DNA of 64,000 nt from Phycisphaerales bacterium (GTDB lineage: Bacteria > Planctomycetota > Phycisphaerae > Phycisphaerales > SM1A02), in NCBI GenBank assembly GCA_029245245.1, contig JAQWPT010000027.1:1-64000 (forward strand). The letters run 5' to 3'. The notes beneath the pieces are model-generated. The model had not been told where the DNA came from. It did not search any database and saw nothing but the letters and a program-made list of their open reading frames with translations. Below, piece after piece: positions 50,862 through 59,445 of the stretch. Every line of letters starts with the position of its first letter. Position 1 is the stretch's first letter. The position numbers were made by a program, and so were the translations under genes.

Positions 50862-52355
50862 TCAGAGGTAGTCTTCGAGAAGGTCGATCAGCGGGCCCAG
50901 ATGCTTCTCATATCGCTTCCATCGACCCGACGACGAGGTGTACATCTTCTGATTGACCTGGTCGTAACTGATCGTGGCGGCAACCCGACTGGATTTGTGG
51001 AACTGAAGGCAGTCGTCGTTCCAAGGCACCTCGAGGAACTCCAGCAGGCGACGGGTCTCGGCTTCCTGATTTGCCACGAGATTCTCGTAGTGGAGTTCCA
51101 GGATCGGCATGTCCAGCACCGTCGGCCAGTAGTCCTGCAACTTGCGGCGGGAAATCCATGCCTTGCCAAGGTTCTCGATGTCACCGGCGTAGTGATGACC
51201 GGAGCCGGCGATATTGGTCGTGAAACAGGAAACACAGTTGTCCAGTGGATGCCGGCGAAGATTGACCGCCTTTGCATTGGGCAGCACGACGGACAGGAAG
51301 CCCAACTGGTACTGCAGGGTCAGGACCTTGTTGGAGATGTGTGTTCCTCCGCCCACCGCGGCCCGGCGAGTCGCCTCGGCATACATGCCGGCAAGGGCGT
51401 TGACATCATCCTGGCGCATGTCGATCAGGCACTCCGGCCAGGACAGGAATGAGTCCGTCATGAACTGGAGCCGTTGCTGCATGAGGACCGAAACCGAGAG
51501 CTCACCAGCGTTGCTCACCTGCGGGTGCATGCTCAGGATCTGTTCCATGAGGCTCGTCCCGCTGCGAGGATTGCCCACGATGAGCACCGGGCATTCCGCG
51601 GTCTCGCTGGAGACGGCGAGGGACTTGATGAATTCCGGCGTCATCAACTCGATCATGCCCCTGTTCCGCCGGTCGTATGCCTCGGCACTCCACTTGGGAT
51701 AATTGGCGGCCGCGTGGGCTGCCTCGGCCGCCGCCCAGGCCTTGTCGTAGTCACCGGAACGGTCGTAGACCTTCACCAGGCTGAAATGAAGTTCCGCAAG
51801 CAGGTTCTCCGACTGCTCGACCTCGGTGGAGGCCCTGCACACCTCGATGGCGGCGTTGAGAGCATCGATCGCGGCACCGTATTCCTTCTCCTGGATCAGC
51901 AGACGCGACTTGAGGAACCGGAGATAGATGGGGCGCTTGAGCGTATCGATCGCCTCAAGCCTGTCGACGCATTCACGGGCCTCGCCAAGCATCCCGTTGC
52001 GTTCGTAGATGTCCGAGTAGAGGCACAGGGCCCTCTCCAGTGGGACATGCTTTTCAAACCTTTTCGCGTACCCAATGGCTTCGTCACGGAAGCCCGAACG
52101 AAGGCAGCAGTGGGAGGCCTGGTAGAGGTACCGCTGATCGTCGGGCTTGCGGGAAATCAGTTCCTCGACCAGGTTCAACGAAGCGTGGTAGTCACTGCTC
52201 TCGAAGTAGCATACCGAGAGAGCAAAGCGAACTTCATCATTGGATGGATCGGCTTCAAGGCATTCCTGGCCAGCCTGGATTGCCATGGTCGACATCTTGG
52301 TTTTCATCAGTTTCTGGAACTGCGCTACCTTGTCGCCGGGCTTCACTTTTGACAT
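50862..52355 (-). CDS. TPR-sulfotransferase fusion protein
   Basis: The protein has 497 residues from ATG 52355. The first 250 residues are TPR-like helices (EVRFALSVCYFESSDYHASL, DKAWAAAEAAHAAANYPKW). The C-terminal half is a sulfotransferase with the PAPS 5'-phosphosulfate loop PVLIVGNPRSGTSLMEQIL, then KAVNLRRHPLDNCVSCF (3'-phosphate binding) and LHYENLVANQEAETRRLLEF. TPR-sulfotransferases transfer sulfate from PAPS to glycans, peptides or small molecules; the substrate is unknown. The start is supported by TATACT 7 bases upstream. It is divergent from trigger factor with 47 bp between start codons. Confidence 0.93.
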   Translation of the reverse strand: MSKVKPGDKVAQFQKLMKTKMSTMAIQAGQECLEADPSNDEVRFALSVCYFESSDYHASLNLVEELISRKPDDQRYLYQASHCCLRSGFRDEAIGYAKRFEKHVPLERALCLYSDIYERNGMLGEARECVDRLEAIDTLKRPIYLRFLKSRLLIQEKEYGAAIDALNAAIEVCRASTEVEQSENLLAELHFSLVKVYDRSGDYDKAWAAAEAAHAAANYPKWSAEAYDRRNRGMIELMTPEFIKSLAVSSETAECPVLIVGNPRSGTSLMEQILSMHPQVSNAGELSVSVLMQQRLQFMTDSFLSWPECLIDMRQDDVNALAGMYAEATRRAAVGGGTHISNKVLTLQYQLGFLSVVLPNAKAVNLRRHPLDNCVSCFTTNIAGSGHHYAGDIENLGKAWISRRKLQDYWPTVLDMPILELHYENLVANQEAETRRLLEFLEVPWNDDCLQFHKSSRVAATISYDQVNQKMYTSSSGRWKRYEKHLGPLIDLLEDYL

Positions 52356-52362
52356 GGGTTCC

Positions 52363-52391
52363 AGTATAACAGGGCCTCCAAGGACATCGAA
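52363..52391 (-). promoter_or_regulatory. Promoter TTCGAT-17-TATACT, 7 nt before ATG 52355
   Basis: The minus strand has TTCGAT (52386-52391), a 17-base spacer and TATACT (52363-52368). The ATG follows after 7 bases, so transcription should begin at or beside it. On the plus strand the same AT-rich core reads TATAAC and may serve trigger factor. Confidence 0.6.
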
Positions 52392-52402
52392 CCGGATTTC
52401 GA

Positions 52403-53728
52403 ATGACGACCGACCAACCACCACATGACGATCTGCCCATCGATTTGTCAGAGATCATCATCGAGTGTACGTCGGTCGATGAGGTGGATCATCGCCTCGA
52501 TATCGAGATCCCGGCCAAGTTGATCAAACGGTTCCAGAAGAAGATCAAGAAGGCCGGCCAGCAGGTGGATTCAGAGCAGATCCTCTCGGCCCTCGTGAAA
52601 CTGGGACTTGATGAGGCCCTTCGAAATCAGGACTTCAACCCCGTCTGGGGCCCCCGCCCATTCGGTGATCCATCCACGTGGCGAGTTTCCAAAGACAAAC
52701 CCCTGCAGTTCACCTTCATGATCGATGATCGTCCGGATGTCACCTGGCCTCCGTTTGAGCAGATCGAGATCACCCGACCGGTCCTTGAAATCGATGACCA
52801 ACTGATCAACGCGGAACTGGAACAACAGAAAATCGTGGAAGGGCCCAGGATCCCCTGGGACGGGCCCATCAAGCCCGGGCTCGAGATCCTCCTGGACCTG
52901 CGGCTGACCGGCCTTGACGAGGACCAGGCCCTGAACATCAAGGACGTCACCGTCATGGTCCCCGATGGGGACGAGGAAGCAGTCATCGCCGGCATGCCCG
53001 TGCCGGAGTTCGCCAAGTTGGTCGAGGGCGCCGCCACCGACGAGGAGATCGTCGTCGATCTCGCGGTCCCGGATGAACTGGCCGGTGAACTCGGTCGTGA
53101 CACCGCGGTGCTGACCCTCATGGTCCGCAAGGCCTGGAGCATTGAACCGGCGACGATCGAACAACTCGTGGAGACCTATGGAAGCCGCAACGAGCAGGTA
53201 CTTCGCCAGCAGATCAGGCTCTCGCTGAAGGCCAAGGCCGACCAGGACCAGCAGCAGATCATGCTCAGCCAGTTCTTCGAAATGGTCTCCGAACGCGTGA
53301 ACATCCCCGTCCCCAACCAGGTGGTCGACCACATCATCCAGCAGCGGGCCGAAGCGACCCGTCAACACCTGACCAAGGAAGGCCAGTCCGAGCAGGAGAT
53401 CGATGACTACCTCAAGAAGCAGCACCCGGAATGGTTCGAACAGGCTCTTCACCAGACCCGGAGCCGCGGTGTGGTGAACATGCTCGCCCGGCAGGAACAG
53501 ATCAAGGTGACCGAGAGCGAGGTCCAGAACGTACTCAATGCCATGGCGATCAACCGCGGCATCCGTCCCGAGCAGATGCGGCGGGAAGCCATTGAGAAGG
53601 ACATGCTCTCGGGTCTGAGTTTCCGCTGCCTGCAGATCAAGACCTTCGAACACTTCCAACCGCAACTGACGATCACCGACATGCCCGCCGACGAGTGGGC
53701 CGCGGAGCATCAGGTCGATCAGGACTGA
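52403..53728 (+). CDS. tig: Trigger factor-like chaperone
   Basis: The protein has 441 residues. The long helical C-terminal arm domains are clear (QLVETYGSRNEQVLRQQIRL, VNIPVPNQVVDHIIQQRAEA, and a TESEVQNVLNAMAINRGI arm). The middle is a divergent FKBP-like region. The N-terminal ribosome-binding segment lacks the usual FRKGK-type loop; it reads IPAKLIKRFQKKIKKAGQQV, so ribosome docking may differ. Trigger factor binds nascent chains at the exit tunnel. The gene converges with the MFS gene and overlaps its 3' end by 10 bp. No Shine-Dalgarno site is evident. Confidence 0.9.
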   Translation: MTTDQPPHDDLPIDLSEIIIECTSVDEVDHRLDIEIPAKLIKRFQKKIKKAGQQVDSEQILSALVKLGLDEALRNQDFNPVWGPRPFGDPSTWRVSKDKPLQFTFMIDDRPDVTWPPFEQIEITRPVLEIDDQLINAELEQQKIVEGPRIPWDGPIKPGLEILLDLRLTGLDEDQALNIKDVTVMVPDGDEEAVIAGMPVPEFAKLVEGAATDEEIVVDLAVPDELAGELGRDTAVLTLMVRKAWSIEPATIEQLVETYGSRNEQVLRQQIRLSLKAKADQDQQQIMLSQFFEMVSERVNIPVPNQVVDHIIQQRAEATRQHLTKEGQSEQEIDDYLKKQHPEWFEQALHQTRSRGVVNMLARQEQIKVTESEVQNVLNAMAINRGIRPEQMRREAIEKDMLSGLSFRCLQIKTFEHFQPQLTITDMPADEWAAEHQVDQD

Positions 53729-54978
53729 TCTTCGAAGGCCGTCTCACGACAGAGCCGCACCCCGACCAGTGATGCGATCGCAAGGAGGACCAGCACCCCG
53801 CCCGGGGCGAGGTCCGACCCCGTGACATCGACGAGCCAGAGGGCCAGCAGTGGCTGGGTCCCACCTGCAATCGCGTAGGTCACGTTGTAGGAGATGCCGG
53901 TGCCAGTCGCCCGGACCCGCTCGGGGAACTGCTCGACGAGTGCGACCGCCGTGCCTCCCTGCATCAATGCCAGGACGAGCCCCCCGACGATCACCGCCCC
54001 CACGACGATTCCAGTGGCGGCGTTGTCCACCAGGGCAAGAATCGGTATTCCAAGCACCAGCCCGGCAATCGAACCGGCGTACATGACCGGTCGCCGACCC
54101 ACTCGATCCGAGATCGCCCCGACCACCGGCGTCACGAGAATGGGAATGGCCGCGGCGATGGACCCCATGGTCCCGGCGAACACCGCATCCGCCCCCAGGC
54201 GATGGTGCAACAGCACCACGATGAAGACCGTGACCGAGTAGCACCAGGCCGCGGGCAGGGCCAGGAACAGGATGCTGCGCAGAATCGTCCGTCCGTGTCC
54301 TCGGATGCACTCGCGGATGGGCGTCTCGTTCGCCGCCTCGTCCACGAACTCCTGGGAATCCTCGGAGGTCCGCAGCAGGAACCAGGAAACCAGCCCCAGC
54401 ATGGCCCCGAAGGCGAACCCGATCCGCCAGCCCCAGACCCCCAGCATCTCCGGGTCCATGATCGAACTCAGCAGCGTGTAGACCAGCGACCCCAGCAGGA
54501 TGCCGGCCATGGCCGTGGCCACGGAGCACCCCGTGGCAAACCCCCGGTGCCCGCGGTTGGCCAGTTCCGAGAGGAAGACAAGCGACCCGGTGAACTCCCC
54601 ACCGATGGCGATGCCCTGGACCAGTCGAAAGACCAGCAGGAGAATTCCCGAGAGTATTCCGATCTGGTCGTACGTCGGCAGGATTGCGAGAAGGAAGGTC
54701 GGGATGATGATTCCCAGCACGCTGAGAATCAACGCCTTGCGGCGGCCGAAGCGGTCCGCGATCGAACCCAGCAGCGCTCCTCCGAACGGGCGGGCCAGGA
54801 ACCCGATGGCGAAGATGGTCAGGGCCTCGAGGGTGCCTCCATCCTGGCCACTGCCCAGCAGGGCCCTGCCGATCTCGACCGCGAAGAAACCGTAGACGGT
54901 GAAGTCGTACCACTCCAGGAGATTCCCGAAGACTCCTGAGACCATTGAACGCAGTCGTGGGGTGGATGTGGTTACCAT
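53719..54978 (-). CDS. MFS transporter (metabolite:H+ symporter, ProP/ShiA-like)
   Basis: The protein has 419 residues from ATG 54978, twelve membrane helices. The MHS-subfamily opening SGVFGNLLEWYDFTVYGFFA, the loop GSIADRFGRRKALILSV, RLVQGIAIGGEFTGSLVFL and the second-half loop GAISDRVGRRPVMYAG identify the sugar/organic-acid symporter branch (ProP, ShiA, KgtP). The substrate could be betaine, shikimate or a dicarboxylate. TAGGAT lies 8 bases before the ATG. It is divergent from another MFS gene and overlaps trigger factor at its 3' end. Confidence 0.95.
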   Translation of the reverse strand: MVTTSTPRLRSMVSGVFGNLLEWYDFTVYGFFAVEIGRALLGSGQDGGTLEALTIFAIGFLARPFGGALLGSIADRFGRRKALILSVLGIIIPTFLLAILPTYDQIGILSGILLLVFRLVQGIAIGGEFTGSLVFLSELANRGHRGFATGCSVATAMAGILLGSLVYTLLSSIMDPEMLGVWGWRIGFAFGAMLGLVSWFLLRTSEDSQEFVDEAANETPIRECIRGHGRTILRSILFLALPAAWCYSVTVFIVVLLHHRLGADAVFAGTMGSIAAAIPILVTPVVGAISDRVGRRPVMYAGSIAGLVLGIPILALVDNAATGIVVGAVIVGGLVLALMQGGTAVALVEQFPERVRATGTGISYNVTYAIAGGTQPLLALWLVDVTGSDLAPGGVLVLLAIASLVGVRLCRETAFEDQS

Positions 54979-54986
54979 CGCCAGAG

Positions 54987-54992
54987 ATCCTA
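54987..54992 (-). promoter_or_regulatory. -10-like TAGGAT, 8 nt before ATG 54978
   Basis: TAGGAT on the minus strand ends 8 bases before the MFS ATG. No Shine-Dalgarno site is seen, whereas the divergent MFS gene has one. Confidence 0.4.
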
Positions 54993-55015
54993 GCACCTTC
55001 CGAAAGGACGACGCG

Positions 55016-56644
55016 ATGAACGACGTGACGCCGAACCGCTCTTTCCTCTTCTGGACCTGCTTCATCGCCCTGGTCACCACGGCCTTCGCATTCATGCTCC
55101 GCATCCAGCTGATGCCCGAGTGGGAAGCCGCATTTGAACTGGACAAGACGGAGATGGGCACCATCTTCGGGGCCGGGCTCTGGCCGTTCGGAGTGAGCAT
55201 CGTGCTCTTCAGCCTGGTCATCGACCGCATCGGCTACGGGAAGGCCCTGGGATTCGCCTTCATCTGTTTCGTCCTCTTCGCCGGCCTCACGATCTTCGCC
55301 AGCGGCTTTGAAATGCTCTACTGGGGCAGCGTGGCCGGCGCACTCGGCGCCGGTGCCGTGGAAGCAGCGATCAACCCCCTGATCGCCACCGCCTACTCCG
55401 AGCAGAAGACGAAGTGGCTCAACATTCTTCACGCGGGCTGGCCGGGAGGACTCGTCGTCACCGGCATCGTGGTCCTCGTCATCGCCGACACCTTGTCCTG
55501 GCAATTGAAGATCGCCCTGATCCTGGTGCCCGCGATCATCTTCGCCCTGATGATGCTCCGAGTGAAGTTCCCCACCAGCGAGCGGGTCATGGCCGGTGTC
55601 TCCTACCGGGCCATGCTCAAGGAAGTCGGCTGGGCCGGGGCCTTCATCGTCGCCCTGATGATCGTGATGGAACTGACCTCCAACGTACTGGGCATCGCGC
55701 AGTTGCAGAACTTCACCGCGCAGGTGTGCATCGCCGCCGGCATCGCCGCGATCTACGGCATCTACATCACCGATGACGAGGGAGATGGCCTCCTGGCGAT
55801 CCTTCGTTCCTTCGGTCGCCCGATGTACGTGTTTCTCCTGCTCGTGATGCTGCTGTTGGCGACAACTGAACTGGGGACCGATGCCTGGGTGAAGGACCTT
55901 CTGAAACCGGTCATCCAGAGTTCCATCGGCATCGACTCGGGCTGGGTTCTCGTCTACACCGCAGCGATCATGATGACGCTTCGCTTCTGCTGCGGTCCCC
56001 TGGTCAATACCTTCAAGCCCCTGGGGATCCTGGCGATCAGTGCTGTCCTGGCCGCATGGGGCATCTACTGGCTGGCGTCGCTCAGTGGCAGCGACGCGAC
56101 CGCCTCGGCAGCGATCATCATCATCGCCGCGACCATCTACGGCGTCGGCCAGACCTTCTTCTGGCCGACCACCCTCGGATTCGTCTCCGAGCAGTTTCCC
56201 CGAGGCGGAGCGATGACGATCAACATCATCGCCGGCGTTGGCATGCTTGGTGTCGGCGTACTTGGTGGGGCGTGGCTGGGCAATGTCCAGGATCGCGCCG
56301 TCGTTGCCGCCCTGCAGGAACAGGCCCCGGCCATCAGCAAGCAGTACATCACGGACGAAAAGCAGAGCCTGTTCGGCTCGTACAACGCCATGGCTCCGGA
56401 TGCGAAGGAACTGGCTGCCGAGCACATGTTCGAAATGGAATACACCATCGGTGGTGAATCAAACACCAGGACCAGGACGAAGAAGATCTCGGCCCTGGCT
56501 GCCATCGAGATCGCCGAACGTGAAGGCAAGAGCGTCGCCCTCCACGAAGTCGCCATCCTTCCGGTGATCATGTTCTGCTGCTACATCGGGCTGATGCTGT
56601 ACTTCCATTCCCGCGGCGGCTACCGGCCCGTGCGAATGGAGTAG
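55016..56644 (+). CDS. MFS transporter (sugar or nucleoside type)
   Basis: The protein has 542 residues from ATG 55016, with AAAGGA 8 bases upstream. There are about twelve membrane helices, with an insertion of about 70 hydrophilic residues between helices 11 and 12 (residues 435-510). The first-half segments GTIFGAGLWPFGVSIVLFSL and VIDRIGYGKALGFAFICF and the second-half MMTLRFCCGPLVN resemble FucP/NupG-like members common in planctomycetes. The substrate is unknown. It overlaps no gene but is 1 bp from the ABM protein stop. Confidence 0.9.
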   Translation: MNDVTPNRSFLFWTCFIALVTTAFAFMLRIQLMPEWEAAFELDKTEMGTIFGAGLWPFGVSIVLFSLVIDRIGYGKALGFAFICFVLFAGLTIFASGFEMLYWGSVAGALGAGAVEAAINPLIATAYSEQKTKWLNILHAGWPGGLVVTGIVVLVIADTLSWQLKIALILVPAIIFALMMLRVKFPTSERVMAGVSYRAMLKEVGWAGAFIVALMIVMELTSNVLGIAQLQNFTAQVCIAAGIAAIYGIYITDDEGDGLLAILRSFGRPMYVFLLLVMLLLATTELGTDAWVKDLLKPVIQSSIGIDSGWVLVYTAAIMMTLRFCCGPLVNTFKPLGILAISAVLAAWGIYWLASLSGSDATASAAIIIIAATIYGVGQTFFWPTTLGFVSEQFPRGGAMTINIIAGVGMLGVGVLGGAWLGNVQDRAVVAALQEQAPAISKQYITDEKQSLFGSYNAMAPDAKELAAEHMFEMEYTIGGESNTRTRTKKISALAAIEIAEREGKSVALHEVAILPVIMFCCYIGLMLYFHSRGGYRPVRME

Positions 56645-56645
56645 C

Positions 56646-57299
56646 TCACCCCATCGGGATCTGCAGGAAGAGCCACAGCATCGCCAGCAGGGCGATCACG
56701 ATCGCGAGCACGCCCACGATGTTCACCGTCGGCGACACGGCAGCCGTGGGCGCCATCCATCGACCAAGCAGTCGCCGAACCAACGGCATCGAAATCCACG
56801 ACACGCAGGACACCGCGACGATGTTGCTCACAAGCAGTTTCACCGGAAAGTTCCAGTCCACCCGGCTGGTGAGCAGCCAGGAGATCAGGAAGATCGACGG
56901 GTAGAGCGCCAAGACGACCCCCATGGTCATCTTCCATGCCGGCGGCGGCCCTCCAGTCGCTGGAGCTTCCGAAAACCAGCCACTGAATCCCGGGGCGATT
57001 CGGGACTTTGCGACACTGAAACACAGTGGTTCAACTTCCGCCACCAGGTCCCGGCAGGTGCTCGACTCCATCCAGGCATCGAGGTTGGCGGCCGTATCGA
57101 AGCGAATCACCGACGTGTACCAATCCTGCCCATCCGGCAGCGGAGGGATGTCTTCCCGGTTCAGGAACCCCGGGGCGGCCAGCTCCGCCTGCGCGATTCG
57201 GCCGAGCCAGTCATCATAAAATGACTCATTTCCCGGGAGCACCTTCCTCGTGACGACGAGAATGACCCCGTCTGCCGATTCCTGGAGTGACTGTTGCAT
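56646..57299 (-). CDS. ABM-domain protein with three membrane helices
   Basis: The protein has 217 residues. Residues 8-105 resemble an antibiotic-biosynthesis-monooxygenase ferredoxin-like domain: VILVVTRKVLPGNESFYDDW, APGFLNREDIPP, WYTSVIRFDTAANLDAWMES. Residues 120-215 form three hydrophobic helices. Cytoplasmic ABM domains act as small quinone or heme oxygenases or as ligand sensors, and the membrane form is of unknown role. CATAAT is 6 bases before the ATG. It is divergent from carbonic anhydrase. Confidence 0.9.
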   Translation of the reverse strand: MQQSLQESADGVILVVTRKVLPGNESFYDDWLGRIAQAELAAPGFLNREDIPPLPDGQDWYTSVIRFDTAANLDAWMESSTCRDLVAEVEPLCFSVAKSRIAPGFSGWFSEAPATGGPPPAWKMTMGVVLALYPSIFLISWLLTSRVDWNFPVKLLVSNIVAVSCVSWISMPLVRRLLGRWMAPTAAVSPTVNIVGVLAIVIALLAMLWLFLQIPMG

Positions 57300-57305
57300 G
57301 TGGCC

Positions 57306-57311
57306 ATTATG
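57306..57311 (-). promoter_or_regulatory. -10-like CATAAT, 6 nt before ATG 57299
   Basis: CATAAT on the minus strand ends 6 bases before the ABM protein ATG. No Shine-Dalgarno site is seen. Confidence 0.4.
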
Positions 57312-57409
57312 ACATCGTTTGAACTAGTACACTCTGCACCGGACCGGAACAGGTACTCCGTGTATCCCTTCGGCACGACGCGGTTCTCCAAGACACCCCT
57401 CCAAACCTC

Positions 57410-58057
57410 ATGAACACCTCCTCTGAAACCGGATCACCGACTCCCCACCACTGCTCCGGGCCGGCCAGGATCACGAATCCAGATGAAGCGATCCAAGCTC
57501 TCATCGAGGGCAACGAGCGGTTCATCAAGGGCTCGACGCACAACCACGATCACGAGGCGGCACGTCGCCGCGGTGCCGATGGACAGAGCCCCTTCGCCGC
57601 CTTCATCCGCTGTGCCGATTCCCGGGTCGCACCGGAACTGGTGTTCGACCAGACCATCGGAGGGCTCTACGTCTGCGGTATCGCCGGCAACATTCCGACC
57701 TCGGAGATCATTGCCAGCCTCGAGTACTCCGTCGCGGTGCTCAAGACACCCCTGGTGGTGGTCATGGGCCACAGCAACTGTGGAGCCGTCGAAGCAGCCA
57801 TCGAGCATGAACACGATCCCGGCAGCCTCCCGGGTCACCTTGCCGACCTGGTATCGAACATACTTCCCGCCTGCATCGAAAGCCGCAGCGCCGAGGACCG
57901 CCTGGCCAGGGCCATCGAACTCAACGTGCACAACGCCATGACGGAGGTGAGGAACAGATCCGAGGTGATCACCAAAGCAGTCGACTCCGGCACCTGCAAG
58001 ATCGTCGGCGGTGTCTACGATCTCAAGTCCGGCATGTTCACACTGGTTTCAGGCTGA
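57410..58057 (+). CDS. Beta-carbonic anhydrase
   Basis: The protein has 215 residues, a normal length. The zinc ligands Cys68, His121 and Cys124 and the Asp70-Arg72 dyad are in FIRCADSRV and GHSNCGAVEAA. The family interconverts CO2 and bicarbonate and supplies bicarbonate for carboxylation. No Shine-Dalgarno site or -10 box near the start is clear; TACACT lies about 80 bp upstream. It converges on the HlyD gene, 9 bp between stops. Confidence 0.96.
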   Translation: MNTSSETGSPTPHHCSGPARITNPDEAIQALIEGNERFIKGSTHNHDHEAARRRGADGQSPFAAFIRCADSRVAPELVFDQTIGGLYVCGIAGNIPTSEIIASLEYSVAVLKTPLVVVMGHSNCGAVEAAIEHEHDPGSLPGHLADLVSNILPACIESRSAEDRLARAIELNVHNAMTEVRNRSEVITKAVDSGTCKIVGGVYDLKSGMFTLVSG

Positions 58058-58066
58058 TCCAACCGC

Positions 58067-59140
58067 TCAGGGCGATTCCATCACCAGGGCATTCGGCTGC
58101 TCGTGTCCCGTACCACGGTGAATGATCACCGTCGCGGTCGACCCGCTGTGGAACGAGCAGTCCGGTGTTTCCTCGATGAAGATCCGCACCGGGAACCGCT
58201 GGGCCAGGCGGACCCAGTCCAGCGTCGGCGGAACATCGGCCAGTTCGTCATTGCCGGCTCCCACGACCTGGTAGATCGCCCGACCCACACCCTGCACTGT
58301 TCCCTTCAGCGGTTGCCCCGGGCACGACAGGAGCCAGACTTCAGCCTCCATGCCGGGCTCGATGCGGTTGAGCAGCGTTTCACGGAAGTTCGCCAGTACG
58401 TACCACTGTGAATCATCCACGAGTGCGAAGACCTGCTGCCCCTGGTTCGCATACGTTCCCTGGGCGATGTTGAGATTCGTGATGTATCCGCCCACTGGAG
58501 CCCGCACGTAGCAATACTCGATGTTCAACTTCGCATCGACGAGGACGGCTTCCGCCTCGAGACGGCGTACGTTGGTTTCACCCTCGTCACCGGTAAGGCG
58601 ACTCGCCCGCTGCAACTCGGCTTCTGCGCTCACCACGGCCGCCGCGGCGGACTCGGCCTTGCTCCGTTCCCGTTCGACCTCATCGGCCGTGACGAACTCA
58701 TCGACCAGCAGCGGCTCCAGTCGTGCGAGGTGATCGATGGCGTAGGTTGCATCCGCCTTCGCCTTCACGACCATGGCCTCCGCTGCCACCACCGCACGAC
58801 GATAGGCATCGATCTCCAGTTCGACCAGGTCCAGCGCCGCTTCCGCCTCGGCCAGCGCGGCCTCGTAGGGGCGAGGGTCGACGATGAACAACAGGTCACC
58901 CTGCTTCATTCGCTGGTTGTCGACAACATTCAACTCGACGATGTTTCCACTGACATGTGGAGCGATGCCCACGATGTTCGCCCGGACGAAGGCATCGGTC
59001 GTTCTCGGATGCCGCATGAGTTCCGACCACACCAGCACGCTGGCCACGATCCCACCGATGATCAGCAGCAACGAGATCAGCCGTCCCACCGGACGGCGTG
59101 TCAAATCGGTCCTGGGCGTTTCGGGGGCATCAGGAGGCAT
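58067..59140 (-). CDS. HlyD/EmrA-type membrane fusion protein (MdtN/AaeA-like)
   Basis: The protein has 357 residues. One N-terminal membrane helix (LISLLLIIGGIVASVLVW) is followed by TDAFVRANIVGIAPHVSGNI, the lipoyl half motif, a long alpha-hairpin (90-190), a second lipoyl half with YVRAPVGGYITNLNIAQGTY, and a beta-barrel domain. The family bridges an inner-membrane exporter to an outer-membrane channel. Its start overlaps the YtcA gene by 11 bp. The FUSC pump and TolC-like channel encoded next door make a full tripartite set. Confidence 0.93.
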   Translation of the reverse strand: MPPDAPETPRTDLTRRPVGRLISLLLIIGGIVASVLVWSELMRHPRTTDAFVRANIVGIAPHVSGNIVELNVVDNQRMKQGDLLFIVDPRPYEAALAEAEAALDLVELEIDAYRRAVVAAEAMVVKAKADATYAIDHLARLEPLLVDEFVTADEVERERSKAESAAAAVVSAEAELQRASRLTGDEGETNVRRLEAEAVLVDAKLNIEYCYVRAPVGGYITNLNIAQGTYANQGQQVFALVDDSQWYVLANFRETLLNRIEPGMEAEVWLLSCPGQPLKGTVQGVGRAIYQVVGAGNDELADVPPTLDWVRLAQRFPVRIFIEETPDCSFHSGSTATVIIHRGTGHEQPNALVMESP

Positions 59141-59390
59141 AGAGCACCAACCAGATCGTAAATGTCATCATGACGAAGGTCGCAAAGTAGACCAGAGTCC
59201 GCGGCCAGAGGTGTTCATCGATTCCCATCTTCAGGAGGATCGCATGCAGGACGACCGTCCCGATGACTCCCCCGATGCCCGAAACCAGCCACGAGGGGAA
59301 GTAGGCCCCCTCGATGTTGATCAGCGGGTCGCACCCCGCCATCAGCAGGCAAGGCGGCAGAAGGCATGCCAAGAGAGGTTTTTGCATCAT
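59130..59390 (-). CDS. YtcA-family small lipoprotein
   Basis: The protein has 86 residues, lipobox LMAGC, then IEGAYFPSWLVSGIGGVIG and two membrane helices. The GAYFPSW motif and size match YtcA, encoded beside mdtNOP in enteric bacteria. Its role is unknown, though it may help assemble the pump. It overlaps the HlyD start by 11 bp and shares a divergent 55-bp interval with the outer-membrane channel gene. Confidence 0.9.
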   Translation of the reverse strand: MMQKPLLACLLPPCLLMAGCDPLINIEGAYFPSWLVSGIGGVIGTVVLHAILLKMGIDEHLWPRTLVYFATFVMMTFTIWLVLYAS

Positions 59391-59445
59391 GAATGGGACT
59401 TCGATCTGGTGCTTGGGGGTCTTCCCAGTCGATATCGACAACACG

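Noticed and set aside
53744-56425. An 893-codon open frame on the minus strand crossing both MFS genes.
   Set aside because: Its translation is Asp/Gly/His-rich without motifs, and both MFS proteins lie in other frames with clear membrane helices.
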